NCBI GenBank assembly: GCA_030278955.1
Contig: JAOANR010000006.1
Span: 50,744,915 to 50,808,914 of the forward strand
DNA length: 64,000 nucleotides
Origin: Hygrophila difformis
Taxonomy: Eukaryota > Streptophyta > Magnoliopsida > Lamiales > Acanthaceae
Reading direction: 5' to 3'
In this document: positions 1 through 10,751 of the stretch, piece after piece
Numbering within the stretch: position 1 is the stretch's first letter
Layout of the letters: every line of letters begins with the position of its first letter
The notes under the pieces: model-generated
What the model saw: the letters and a program-made list of their open reading frames with translations, nothing else
The model's database searches: none
Told to the model about the DNA's origin: nothing
Translations under genes and position numbers: made by a program

Positions 1-1317
1 AACCCTAATTCCATTGTAAGACCTAATTCTGAGCAAGGTTGAAGCATCACACAACCACACCGCCCCTCCCGCTAACCCCATCAAGACCGTCACCCGGCCA
101 CAATTTTGAAAGGGGGAGGAAGAGGATGGCAGCAACAACAGATAAAGAAGATCGAAGGACGCCACAAGAAAGGGGGGAGTTGGGGAAAAATAAATGGCAA
201 GAAATCACGACGGACGCGTCAAGTTCGTCAGTGCGGTGTGAACGGCGACAACAATTCTGAGGGTGATTTGCGTTGTTGGGCCTGGATTTGTGTTAGGGCA
301 ATGGGAAGCGATCGGCGGATGAAGAGCGCCCCCGGTGAGGATGCCACGAGTAATGGCCGGAGAGCTTGGCTTGGCACAGTTGCGGCTAGGGTTGGAGAAG
401 CAGACAACGGAACAAAATGAGGAGAAAGTGACGGAAGAAAGAAAAACGGAAACAGACGTCGTTGTTTTGCAACTACTGTAGATAAGGAAACAACTGTATC
501 ACAACTGTAGCATTTTACGGTTTGGCACTTATAGCATTTTACGGTTTGGCACTTATATATATTAGATATATTTTGAGATATTAATTATTAAAAAAGTGTA
601 TTAGATTATGTGAAAAAATCAAACAAGACATTTTAAGTGGAAGAGATGGAGTATAATTTAAAGATAATAAAAGAGCCATTATGAGTATACTACTGAATTA
701 GGATGTGTAATCAGTAATATTCAGATTATTAAAATTTTCCGAATTCCAATAAAATAAGTACTGTTTAATTAATTTTAATATATATATAATTAATATTTAG
801 AATATGTCACCAAAAAGTATTAAGAGCCCATGTGTTCTATGTAATAGGAGACCAAATTATCGAATCTGATACACTTTCCAGCTAATTGAGTGATGTTGTG
901 AGCACTACAAAATACAAATTGCCATAAATAAATTACACTGAATCTGCCCATTTAACCACATTCTAAAACAGTAATCATTTTTCATGATAGTTCAAACCCT
1001 TGGGCGGGGTTTTGATCCTCACCATCTCCTAACGTTTTCCTTGTTCCGCTGTTCCGCTCCTGGTTTATAAAAATAAAATAAAATAGGAATTATCTTAATA
1101 ATTTGTTTTAAATACTATATAATAGTACAATAAGAGTATTTAATATTATTACAATGTGAATGATGAATAGGGGAATTGTTCAATTTCTATGGGTTTTAAT
1201 CCTGTAAATAGCCAATGCCAGTGTGGACCAAATAATAAGGGAAGAACGGGTCAAAACACATTAGCCGGTAAGTAGTTAGTGGTGTGGACCAAATAAGGGA
1301 AGAAACGGTTTTCACAC
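1..1317. other. Intergenic; GC-rich start then AT-rich DNA
   Basis: The first 470 bases are relatively GC-rich and read on the minus strand like a plant first exon or 5' leader (CT-rich, no frame with a recognisable domain). The two overlapping plus-strand frames at 39-260 and 106-420 are low-complexity, basic and match no family I know, so they are not called as genes. From 470 to 1317 the sequence is AT-rich with no supported gene. Confidence 0.5.
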
Positions 1318-1326
1318 ATTATCTGG

Positions 1327-1668
1327 GGGGAAAAAAAATCGCAATAGTGCCATAATTATTCTTAATTTTTCAAATCAACACATAAAAATATATTAACCCA
1401 ATACATTAAGTAACTATGGTAATCTTGCTCAATCCATCCTATTCACCCTTAATGAGAATTAACACTGACGTGGTAGTGGACTAGTGCGCTAATGGCGTTG
1501 ACGTGGCAGCACCATCCACTGCCACGTCAGCGCTAATAATAATTAAGGGATGGGTGGGATGGATTGAGCAAAATTAGCATAGTTACTGGATGGATTTGGT
1601 TAATAAATTTTTTATGAAATGAATTAAAAAATTAAATATAGTTATGGGACAATTTGGATTTTTTTCCC
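1327..1668. mobile_element. Foldback MITE with 9 bp target duplication (MULE-like)
   Basis: A 342 bp element that is one long imperfect inverted repeat. The left arm from 1327 (GGGGAAAAAAAATC) pairs with the right arm ending at 1668 (GATTTTTTTCCC). The arms also share a block reading TTGCTCAATCCATCC on the left and its complement on the right. The centre is a near-perfect hairpin, TGACGTGGCAG paired with CTGCCACGTCA around 1498-1530. It is flanked by identical 9 bp direct repeats ATTATCTGG at 1318-1326 and 1669-1677. A 9 bp duplication is typical of Mutator-like insertions. It has no coding capacity. Confidence 0.8.
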
Positions 1669-1708
1669 ATTATCTGGTAAGTTTTTTTGGCTGATCATTA
1701 TCTGGTAA

Positions 1709-1709
<1 letters not shown>

Positions 1710-1753
<44 letters not shown>
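1710..1753. repeat. ATT trinucleotide microsatellite
   Basis: About 14 uninterrupted units of TTA/ATT directly after a duplicated CATTATCTGGTAAGTT sequence. Confidence 0.95.
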
Positions 1754-2299
1754 GAAACAAATGGAAAAGTACAACAACAACCCCAATGATACTACATATC
1801 TAGTCTAACCATATCGAGCATTAAGTATATGGAATAAATGCCCAATTAGTTATTTTTCTTTTTTTTTTTGGCCAAATCAATCATTTATTTATTTTTATAC
1901 CCAATTCGTCCTCTACCTTTTGCCTTAATGTCCAATTTAGTCCTTTTTGTATAAAATAATCTCTACTTGACACTCTTTTATATTAAATTGACCACCAACT
2001 TTTTAAACTATTTCATTTTAGCCTCAAAACTTTAAATGGTGATTTTTATTAATCCATACATCAAATAAATGCCCAACATGCTTCCGTAAGAAAAATTAAA
2101 CAAAAACCTCATACCTCGGGTTTGACCGCCTTGTTGCCGGGTCTTCCGAGCTCTGGGATTTTACGGACTCCTTCCAACCACACGACCGTAGCCAGTGGTT
2201 CACCAGCTCTGGGCTCCTTCAGCAACAGTCAGCACAGTTCTATTTCGTTTCCTACCATAGGACGTAGCGAGGTTTGGGGCAAAAGAGTTTAATTCTAAT
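1754..2299. other. AT-rich intergenic, nothing recognised
   Basis: No open frame or repeat that I can support. The pararetroviral sequence begins somewhere near its right edge, and the exact border cannot be fixed without related copies. Confidence 0.4.
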
Positions 2300-2545
2300 T
2301 TTGAAAGATTATATATATAGGAAGCCTGGATGTTATTGAAGAAATATTAAAAATATTATTCAAATATAATTTCTCCTAATGGAGAAGACAAACACTTAGG
2401 TCCTCATGGCAGAGGATACTAGACTCTTGGGGATGTACCCCATACTATTACAAACACAAAGAAAATTTTTGCAGAAAGAAAATATTACAAATATTTTGAA
2501 GAGTTGGGAGGATTTTTCGATGCCTTCCATCTGCTTCAAATGTCT

Positions 2546-2555
2546 CTATTTATAG
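2546..2555 (-). promoter_or_regulatory. TATA box of the pararetroviral pregenomic promoter
   Basis: Minus-strand CTATAAATAG in the intergenic region downstream of the last viral ORF. This is where caulimovirids place their pregenomic RNA promoter. It is followed on the minus strand by a leader-like region. Position and motif support the call; activity is unknown. Confidence 0.55.
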
Positions 2556-3041
2556 GCGCCCGCGGACTTTAATTGCGGATTCCAAATTTTCTCTAATGCA
2601 TTGTGACGTCATTGTGTTCGTCACACGCTTTGGATTCCAGCTGGTTATATTATTGCTGAATTATTAATCTTGGGTGGCATCTTTTGTCAACTTTCCACCT
2701 TTCTTTGTCGGCCACTAACTGCCAACTACTCCAGACTTGCTTTGCCGGCCTTTAATTATTGTATGTTGCCGACACCTCTTTTTCTCTTACATCCAGTTGT
2801 TCTCACTTTAGCATTGAAAGTTTTTGGGACGTTTCTTCCCCTTTTCTTGTTCGGATCTGGATTTCTTCTGAGTTACTCAAATCTTTGTGCCGAATAGGGG
2901 TTTTTCCTGTTCTGCGCAATATGGGCATATGCGGTTCTCCCATTGGCCAACATGCATCATATTGCATGCCTTTCTTCTGATTGACTCAGTTGCTGGCAAC
3001 TTATTTTCCCAGATGAGTAGCCTTTTCTTTTTGAAAGAGGT

Positions 3042-4092
3042 TCACGCAAACTCCGTACTTTTCCCTGTTAAAGAATTAACTAGGAACGATCCATTTAAAT
3101 TATTGGAAAAGATTTTAAATGGATATTTGACCTTTTCCATCTCTGTGAGACAGACCCAAAATCCCCATGCTCGTCTGGTGGAGATTTCATCTTCACTGAT
3201 GGAAGATACCAATGGTGCCTTGTCATCAATGGACTTGACTCTGTTGAATCCTATCATATCAGGCCTTTGCAATTTAATACAATGAAAGACCGGGTATGAA
3301 CCTTTTCAAACGATTTCTGGTGCTGCTGAAATAAACTTAAGTCCAGAATATCTCCTCTTTTGAGGTGCGGGTTGTTCTGCCATGATTCATGCACCGCGCT
3401 GCTTATCCACCCTGGAAGTTTTTCTATTTCCGGGAACCTTGGTGAGGTAGTATGAACAGATGCTAATGATCCAAAATCATACCACTTTCGAACCTCTTCT
3501 GGCTTCGATCCCTCGAGCATCCAGACCCTGTTGTATCTTTCGGATGTTTCAATCACTGTCTTGCTAGGGTTAATTCCTTTTTGGAAACCAGTTGTTCCCA
3601 TTTTTCTTGGTAGTCCAGCCAGACTGTAGAAAGGACCTTTTCTTCTGAATTAACCTTAGAGGTGCATGTCATTGGCCTAAGGTTAATTTCTTCCTCTTTT
3701 ACCCCATAGGCAGTGGGTTGACTTGAACTTTTGAAAATATGACTTTCCTCTTGCTCAACATTTTTGTCGGTATCCGAAAATGGTTCCTTTGAAGCAGTGC
3801 TTGAATCTACTTCTTCATATGTGACCACCTTAGTTTTTTGGGCACATTTCTCTTTGTTTACCAGGGAGGCTGCCGCCTTCCTGATTGGCTATAATACTAT
3901 TTCCCATAACGCTGTCATTGCTATATGAGAGGTTCGTATATTGTTGCGGACCATGTCCACATCGCTCTGTTGTATTTGACCAGCTGCTTGTGCATTGATC
4001 TCGAGCTGTCCAAAATTCTTTGATAGCTCCTCCAGGTTTTCTCTGAGGTGCCTGAATCTCGTTATGAATGAATCTGCATCAAATGCTTCCAT
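3042..4092 (-). pseudogene. Caulimovirid last ORF, putative transactivator/inclusion-body protein, broken
   Basis: Three minus-strand blocks in different frames follow one another: 4092-3889 (67 aa, begins MEAFDADSF, helical and polar), 3828-3553 and 3601-3254, with a further block at 3272-3042. Together they would make a protein of roughly 330-350 residues with at least two frameshifts and a stop. It sits directly after RT/RNase H, and the ATG at 4092 lies only a few bases past the stop of the RNase H frame. In caulimovirids with a separate ORF at this place it encodes the translational transactivator and inclusion-body matrix protein. The identification rests on position and general composition, not on a motif I can name. 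Confidence 0.45.
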
Positions 4093-4109
4093 CTCTCGTC
4101 AAGAAATCT

Positions 4110-4440
4110 GCAAGAAAATTTTTATGAGATTTTATAACATCAATATCATAAGTATAATATTGACATTCAGCTTGCCATATGATAATACGAGCTTTTTCAA
4201 TTTTTTATTCAAGTTTATTTTTTAGAAAAGCTCTAACATTGGTATTATCAACCTTTAAAATAAATTTCTTTGCAAGTAAGAATAAAGGCCATTTTTTTTA
4301 AATGTTTTCCATACTGCAAAGAATTCCTTTTCGTTAATGTGCCAAAGTTTGGCTTGTTGTTCAGTGAACAACCCCCCAGTGTATCTACAGGGTTCTTGAC
4401 TCGTAGTAGTTTTTCTCATGAGCACTCCTGCTCATCAAAA
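4110..4440 (-). pseudogene. Caulimovirid RNase H domain, decayed
   Basis: Downstream of the RT frame, whose last residues VYTDAN are the start of the RNase H domain. The same region read on the minus strand keeps a typical RNase H stretch (CRYTGGLFTEQQAKLWHINEK), followed by several stops and at least one indel before the next ORF at 4092. In a functional virus RT and RNase H are one protein that removes the RNA template. Here the two are separated by tandem stops at about 4435. Confidence 0.7.
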
Positions 4441-5349
4441 GTCATTAGCATCTGTATAGACTACCAACTCATCCTCATCTTGAGATATCGCGAGTTTCGG
4501 AAAACTATTACAGACTTGTTTTAGTTCGCGAATTCTCTTCGTATGGATTTCTTCCCATTTCCATCTAGAGCTTTCAGTCTCTTTCAGGAGTGTTCTAAAA
4601 TCCTTTCTATGTTTTGCAAGGTCTTTTATAAACATACCTGCAAAATTTACAACTCCCAAGAAACTCTGAAGTTGTTTCTTGTCTTTTAATATGTCAGGAA
4701 AATTGCGGATTTTCTCCACAATGTGTTCCTGTAACTCTATCCCCGCTTCATCAATTTGAACTCCTAAGAATTCAATTTTGTTAGCAGCGATGGTAGCCTT
4801 TTTCTCAGAGAGAACAAGACCTTCCATGTGACATGCATCTGGAAATATTTCAAGGTATTTAATATATTCTTTAATATTTCGAGATGCAATAAGAATGTCA
4901 TCTATGTAGACGAACATAAACTCTAGATAATCCTTAAATAGATTATCCATCTTTCTTTGGAATATCTGATGGGCATTAGAAAGCCCCATTGGCATAACAT
5001 TCCAAATATATTGTCCTTGTGGGGTGGAGAATGCTGTGAATTTCTTCGATCCATTCTCCATCTTAATCTGATAGAAGCCAGATTTGCAATCAAATTTAGA
5101 AAACACTTTAGCACCTTTGATGCAATCGATTAAGTGTTCTCTACTCGGAATGTAATAACCATCAAATTGTATTATTTTATTAATACTTTGATAGTTTATT
5201 ACCAACCTGGGTTTACCTCTTTTTATTTCACCGTGGTTTCGTACCAAGAATCTAGGGCTACTATAAGTTGAGACTCCAGGCTCGATGAGTTTAAGATCGA
5301 TATGCTCCTTGATAATTTGCTGCATATCTTTCTTATCCTGCATATTCAT
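4435..5349 (-). pseudogene. Caulimovirid reverse transcriptase domain
   Basis: A 304-residue open frame holding most of the RT domain. It has the fingers motif PRLVINY near residue 55, FDCKSGFYQI near 93, the PMGLSNAHQIFQ stretch near 125 and the catalytic YIDD near 149, then the thumb and connection (SFLGVVNFAG). The RT copies pregenomic RNA into DNA in virus-like particles. The frame starts after a 1-base shift relative to the upstream protease-RT linker, and it is closed at the start of RNase H by two stops. YIDD and the RT/protease order separate this from the Ty3/Gypsy pol genes in the window, which read FMDD. Confidence 0.85.
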
Positions 5350-5996
5350 TAAGATGGATTTGTATCGAACATACTCATATTATATTGTTCTTTTTCCTGT
5401 AGAGTAGCTTCGATCTTGTTTTTATCCCACCATGCCAGAGGATCCTCGTTAAAGTTTCTCTAGATAAGTCTTTTGATATTTTCGAGGGACAATTTAGTTT
5501 CCCCATCAATGTCTAATGAAGTTATATTTAATGACTTCATTTCATGCATTGCTTCTTTGAGGTTTATAATTTCCTCAATAGAAGCTTCATCGAATCCTTG
5601 TTGTTTAAAAGACAACAAAGCCTTACAAAACTTTCTTTTATCCTGCATTTTTTGATGGGTTAGTTTGGCATCATTATCACCACATTTGCTGCGAAATACT
5701 ATAGACATTAACCTGTTGAATGCCTTTTCTCTGTGCAACACCTGTATCTCATTTCCACAACTTGTGGTAAATATTAAAAAATTTCTTTCGTTATCTTGAA
5801 CATATTTTATAAAGGATTGTATGAAATTATTTCCTAACAAAATATCTGCTCCTGTATCATGAAAGTAAATAGGAGGCGTTTTTACCTTATACCAAGGTGT
5901 GCCAAATGCTCATCCAATCATGATATTGGCTTGTCGAATACCCTTATTTAGTACTAAGATTTTTTGGAAAAAATCTCTTCCTGCAATAATGGGTAA
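5350..5996 (-). pseudogene. Caulimovirid protease C-terminal part and RT linker
   Basis: From the insertion border at 5996 the minus strand encodes the second half of the aspartic protease: a LPIIAGRDFF segment, then after an in-frame TGA near 5910 the late ILLGNNF-type motif of caulimovirid proteases, then a linker of about 120 residues leading toward RT. A TAG at 5460 and a frameshift just before 5349 break it again. The N-terminal half with the catalytic Asp is at 25894-26042, on the other side of the Athila element. Confidence 0.75.
5992..5996. repeat. Left target-site duplication of the Athila element
   Basis: GGTAA immediately before the LTR start TGAAAC at 5997. It is identical to GGTAA at 25894-25898 immediately after the other LTR. 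Confidence 0.93.
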
Positions 5997-8898
5997 TGAA
6001 ACTTTTGACAATTTCCGTCCACGAGCATTTTCTAAAATATACCAGGTTAGATTTATTACATGAAAAGAGTTATGATTCATGGGAAAGGGTTTAGGGATAT
6101 ATATTAAGATTATTAGTCTTTTTATTACCCAAGTGTGGTGCTTTGGTTTCAAATGGCGCTGTGGTCCTCTCTGTCATGGAATGTTGACAAATCTCATGGC
6201 ATAGCCGGGATAGGTTGACCTTCAGCCTGTCACACTGAGGATCCCCGGCAGATATGCCATGATACTTCTCATCAATTCTTGCCATAAGAGTTCCTGCCAT
6301 GAAGCTTTTTGACAGATTCCCACTACATGAGTATTTTCCGAAAAGTCATGATCCTGGTTTAGGTTTTATTTAATGAAATCAATTTATGATGGCGGGGTTG
6401 TGATTAGGGATATATTTATAAGTAGTCATGTTTTTATTGCTCGTGTTTAAGAAACTGTGCCCCCGAAAGCGCACGGTGTCAAAAATTGCAGTAATTTATA
6501 GTAAGACCGGATCGTTCACTGGAGGATGTGCGATAGAAGCAGGTCCCACATCGTTTTACTAGATTTTCCATTCGTATTGCTCAATAGGTTTGAAAGATGA
6601 TTAATATCTACAGACATGAATTTAAACTAGATCTTGAAAGCAGTTAAACTAATCTACAAAGCAAATAAATCTATTCTAGAAAGCGGATAAAAATTATTCT
6701 AGGAATGCAGTAAACATTATCTACGAAAGCAGGGAAAAGGTGCATTGTGCCAACCGTGAAGTTGAATCACAATGTAGACAGAAGGGACAGAAAGAAAAGA
6801 ATGAAAATTGGACAAGAGTGAGATACAGCAATATTAAACTTCCATTTTTATACGCAGATCTTTGTTTGGGATAATTCTATCAGATAGCTGATTCTCATGC
6901 TCTCAATAATGCTTTCCCTTTAGCAGACAGGTACTCGCAATATGAGTTTACATGTTCTTAAGACCGCAAATTCTAAGATACCACAGATTTGTAACTGCCC
7001 TTGCCTGGGTGTGTTACTTCATCTGTGGTGGAAAAGCAACACCCGACACATCATTTATTGAAATGCCAAGTACCACTATCATTCTCCCATGTCACACCCA
7101 AAGATTTGAATTAAGCCCTAAACTATCCCTTAACTGTCAATCCTAGTAGCAGTTACACAACTCTCAATACAACCGAGTGACCTCTAATGAAAGCGGTTAA
7201 AAGAAAGCGGTAAAGAAAGCATTTAAAACCTATCACTCGGAGGTTTTGAAAATCTGACCCTGGTAGTAAAAGACAGCTCCCCATCAGGATGAAGGAGTAT
7301 GGATCAAGAATTCCCGGCTCTCAGTGAACCACTAGTGTGTTCACTTCCTTCCGGGTGATTATGAGATACAAACTAATGAAACGAACTAATAAATTAGTTC
7401 GTTCCGGATGCACTCACTCAGGACTCAAAAGTAGGCTTTGGCAGAAGAGGATAGCAGTTGAAAGAAAACTCAACCCTATCTTGGAAAATAACCAAGGCCT
7501 GGATGATGTTCCTCTAAGATTATTTACTACACTGTATTTGAATCCAAGTGGACCCCATCTCGGTATAGCACTTAATCTTACATTTCCATCAACCAACAAT
7601 TTTGGAAAATAATGGATTTGAAAATCATTCCCTGTCAGGTACTAGACTCTCAGTTAAAACACAGACCCTTTCAGTCTAGGCAAGACCTAATCGCTGAATC
7701 TGCTTCTAACTTCCCAAAATACAACCCTTGATAGAATATGAATTAGTCATAACTGAAGAATTTGTCCCTTACTCAGATCCGGATTTTATAAAGAGGTTTT
7801 TGTTGGAAATTTATAAAGCAATATCTGTTTAAGATCTAGACTTCTATTGTCCAAGGGAAGGATCCCAAAATAAGTACAGACCACAATAGTATATAATATT
7901 ATCATGCATAAAGATATATGGAAGTGTAAAATTAATTGACCCAAAATATAGATGCGGGTCTAGACAGAAGGTGAAACACAGAATGAAGTGGTCAAGGGAC
8001 CGAAGTAATGGCAGAATAATCAGGTGGACTGTAAACATCTACTGTCCAATTTCCCAATCACTCGGATGGAGCGAATTTAGACAGCTTAGACCCTATAATG
8101 GTGGTGTCAACACCAGTTGGGCCTCCACTGTCTGTGAATTCGGATAAAAACCTACATGCTTCCCTTCTATAATGATCATCAGTTGGCATTGACTGATGCC
8201 AACTGACTCCAAGTACGGATTGGAATTCAGGTTTGGAAATTAAGATAAGAAAAATGAAACTGTATCTGGATGGAAGTCAGCCGAGCAGCTATTATAACCC
8301 CGGATGGGCGAACCGCCAAGGCTTCCACTGACAGCCATCCAGACCATGCAAAATAACAATTAGTAACTAATACCCAGAATACGAGCTAGTTATCCATGAG
8401 GGAGTACCCGCCAACATTAGTCTGATGTATTCTTTACTAATGGTTCCACACAACACACAAAGACAAAATAAATAAGAAATAAAAGAAGATTCATTGTATG
8501 AGAGACATTGGTTTCTCATGCAAGGTTGTGGATTGGGTCCATATGTGATGGTCTTAAATAATCCTTCCTACCATAATTAATTACAGTCCAGATTATCTGT
8601 TTAAGCCATCAAGATTTTGTTTATACAAGAATGTTTTAATGGCAATTGAACAAAGGTCCTTTAATCATGATGATTGTCGATGTTTGATTATTACTAATCT
8701 CAATCCTTAATCATTAATGAGTCAAGAGTTCAATTAATTAAGTGATGCAAATGGAGAATCAAAATTTGGGCAGCATAACACCCTATATTGCAATTCCAGA
8801 ATGTTACATCCTAACCCGTGGGGTTATGATGTGAGTGTTGCAATATAAAATAGGAAGAGAATGAAGGTTGTTTGAGATTAAATAGAGGGAGAGGAACC

Positions 8899-9430
8899 CT
8901 TGTCGCGATATCATAAATTTTGTCGCGGACCGAGGTCCGCGACATGGACATCCCGACAGGTTTTTAGAATTTTTGGCAGCATAACGCCTCTTTGTCGCTA
9001 TGCAAGATTTTGTCGCGGAACGTGGTTCCGCGACAAGGGTGACATCGCGACAAAGTGTTTTCAGAAAATTCCTAAAGCATTTGAACCTTTGTCGCTATGC
9101 ATGGAAATTTTGTCGCGGAACGTGGTTCCGCGACAAGGTGTTCCGCGACAAAGTGTTCAAAGATCAAGGAACATGGCATAATTTTTCTGTCTCAGAATGG
9201 GATTTTGTCGCGGAACGTGGCTCCGCGATAAGATGATTCCGCGACAAAAAGCCATGAAGACAAAATGCAAGAGTTTGGCTCCTTTGTCGCTATGCATGGA
9301 CAATTTTGTCGCGGAACGTGGCTCCGCGACAAGGTATTCCGCGACAAAGGGTTTTAAATTATGGAGACAAGTGTCTTGAAACACCTTGGTCGCGGAACAG
9401 CCATTCTGTCGCGGAACGTGGTTCCGCGCC
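8899..9430. repeat. Palindromic CG-rich array B in left LTR
   Basis: At least five copies of a unit TTTGTCGCGGAAC-GTGG-TTCCGCGACAA, often followed by a half copy TTCCGCGACAAAG and separated by about 60-100 bases that start TTTGTCGCTATGCATG. Each unit is a near-perfect inverted repeat. The same array is at 24078-24609 in the right LTR. Confidence 0.9.
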
Positions 9431-10085
9431 AGAAGGCGGTTGGCGCCCAGGGTGGTTCAGGACAAAAGTCAGAAAAAGCAGAAATGAACAGTGGCATGCA
9501 AACATCGTGATCTCACCCTATTTCAGATCAAAAAGCTATTCTAAGCTAAAAATAAGCAAGAAGCATTCAAAATAAAGAAGAACATGCTTAAACAAAAATA
9601 ACAAGGATGGGCAGAATATTAAAATAAAGCAGGAGTCCTAATCTAGGGTTTGATCACACATCCGCACAACATTATCCATAAAATGTTAACAGTAAACATA
9701 AATAGGCATAATGGGGGTCAAGAGACCCCAAAACGAAAAAGAAAGCTTAAATCCATGGGGTGTGAGACCCATTTCATGATTTGGAACACAAATGATGAAT
9801 GTTTTCCCATATTATTGAAGAGGTATTGTTAATACCCATGATTTGGGTATTACAAACCCTAAAACAAAAGTTTAGAAACCAAAACATGGTATAAAAATGG
9901 CTATCTAAGCAACTGTGAACAGTAAAAACACTAAACTAAGCTAAACTAAGAGCAAAAATTAAATAATACATAAAAATAAACCTAAACTACTCTACCTAAG
10001 GAAGAACTCCTAAGCTTGCCTGCAAGAGCTTTACAACAATTTCAATCTCTCTACTAGCCAACCCTTAGCTCATGGGAGACACCTC

Positions 10086-10095
10086 ATATTTATAG
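10086..10095 (-). promoter_or_regulatory. Probable LTR TATA box
   Basis: Minus-strand CTATAAATAT about 70 bases downstream of palindromic array A and about 320 bases downstream of TGGGCC motifs. Order and spacing are those of a plant U3 promoter. The copy in the 5' LTR, which would drive the element, is at 25265-25274. Confidence 0.6.
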
Positions 10096-10164
10096 AAGTG
10101 TAACCCTAAGCCCATGGGCCTTGATTCTAGCCCATTGTGTCTTAAGACATCACACACATCACAG

Positions 10165-10410
10165 CTTTGTCTCGGAGCATCAAGTTGGTCGCGGAACACG
10201 CTGCATGTGGCAAGGCTTCTCGACTGGGTCTTGTGTCTCTATTTGTGCATCTTGGTCGCGGAACATGCCTTTGTCGCGGAGCATGCCATCGCGACAAAGG
10301 TCATCGCGCCAAGGGGCTTGGCTGGTCTCCCCTTCATTTGGGCCACTTGGTCGCGGAACATGCCTTTGTCGCGGAACACTGCATCGCGCCAAGGGGCTTC
10401 CGCGACAAAG
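10165..10410. repeat. Palindromic CG-rich array A in left LTR
   Basis: Several half and full units GGTCGCGGAACA / TTTGTCGCGGA / TCCGCGACAAAG, plus the variant CATCGCGCCAAGGGGCTT. It lies between the TGGGCC motifs and the TATA box. Same array at 25344-25589. Confidence 0.85.
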
Positions 10411-10714
10411 GTCTTTCTGGGCCTGCTGGATTGGGCCAGATGGGCCGAAAATATTCTTTTTGTGGGCTTTTCTATCTTTTTCCCATCTTTTTGTTTCCTT
10501 TTCTTTTTCTCATGTTTTTGGATTTTTCTAACATAAATATGTAATAAAATTACATATTTATGTCTTTTTCACACCAGCTTATTATTTTTACAATTATGCA
10601 TAAATCAGTCCAATTCGACTGCTTTCTTACTTAATGTAAGACCGGAATGCGATCAAATGCCCGTTTAAGACACGGAAATGGATTGAAAATAATGGTCATT
10701 TTTGGCTATTATCA

Positions 10715-10751
10715 ACATCCTCACATTTAATACTGATCGTCCCCGAGCAGT
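10715..10751 (-). promoter_or_regulatory. 3' PPT and adjacent stem-loop of the Athila element
   Basis: On the element strand the 3' LTR is preceded by TGTGAGGATGT. That is preceded by a stem-loop, ACTGCTC paired with GATCAGT (one mismatch) around GGGAC. The purine-rich run directly abutting the LTR is where plus-strand DNA synthesis should be primed. The second Athila element has the same arrangement at 50724-50762 with a perfect stem. Confidence 0.65.

Larger units (their letters stand above)
2300..5996 (-). mobile_element. Endogenous caulimovirid, 3' half
   Basis: Left-hand part of an integrated plant pararetrovirus read on the minus strand, in order from 5996 downward: C-terminal protease, RT, decayed RNase H, putative transactivator, then a non-coding region with a TATA box. 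It ends abruptly at GGTAA (5992-5996), the target duplication of the Athila element. The other half resumes at 25894. Removing the insertion leaves about 7.1 kb from the tRNA-Met site to the promoter region, close to the 7-8 kb of a complete caulimovirid genome. All frames carry stops or indels, so this copy is inactive. The outer border near 2300 is approximate. Confidence 0.85.
5997..10714 (-). repeat. Athila 3' LTR (left copy), 4718 bp
   Basis: Direct repeat of 21176-25893 at a constant offset of 15179. On the element strand it begins TGATA and ends TTTCA. It contains two arrays of CG-rich palindromes (10165-10410 and 8899-9430), TGGGCC motifs at about 10418-10446 and a TATA box at 10086-10095. 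The many short frames in it, including those made by the palindromes, are not genes. Confidence 0.95.

Noticed and set aside
39..420. Two overlapping basic frames at the window start
   Set aside because: Low complexity, no domain and no codon bias beyond GC content. They are probably the antisense of an exon or leader lying off the left edge.
5910..6152. An 80-residue minus-strand protein spanning 5910-6152
   Set aside because: A chance fusion of LTR sequence with viral protease across the insertion border at 5996.
8900..9575. Several plus- and minus-strand frames rich in 'SRNVAPRQ' and 'RGTWFRDK' motifs (also at 24079-24754, 10114-10544 and 14334-14537)
   Set aside because: They are translations of the palindromic CG-rich array inside LTR or non-coding DNA. 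The same repeat is open in several frames at once and no start or domain is plausible.
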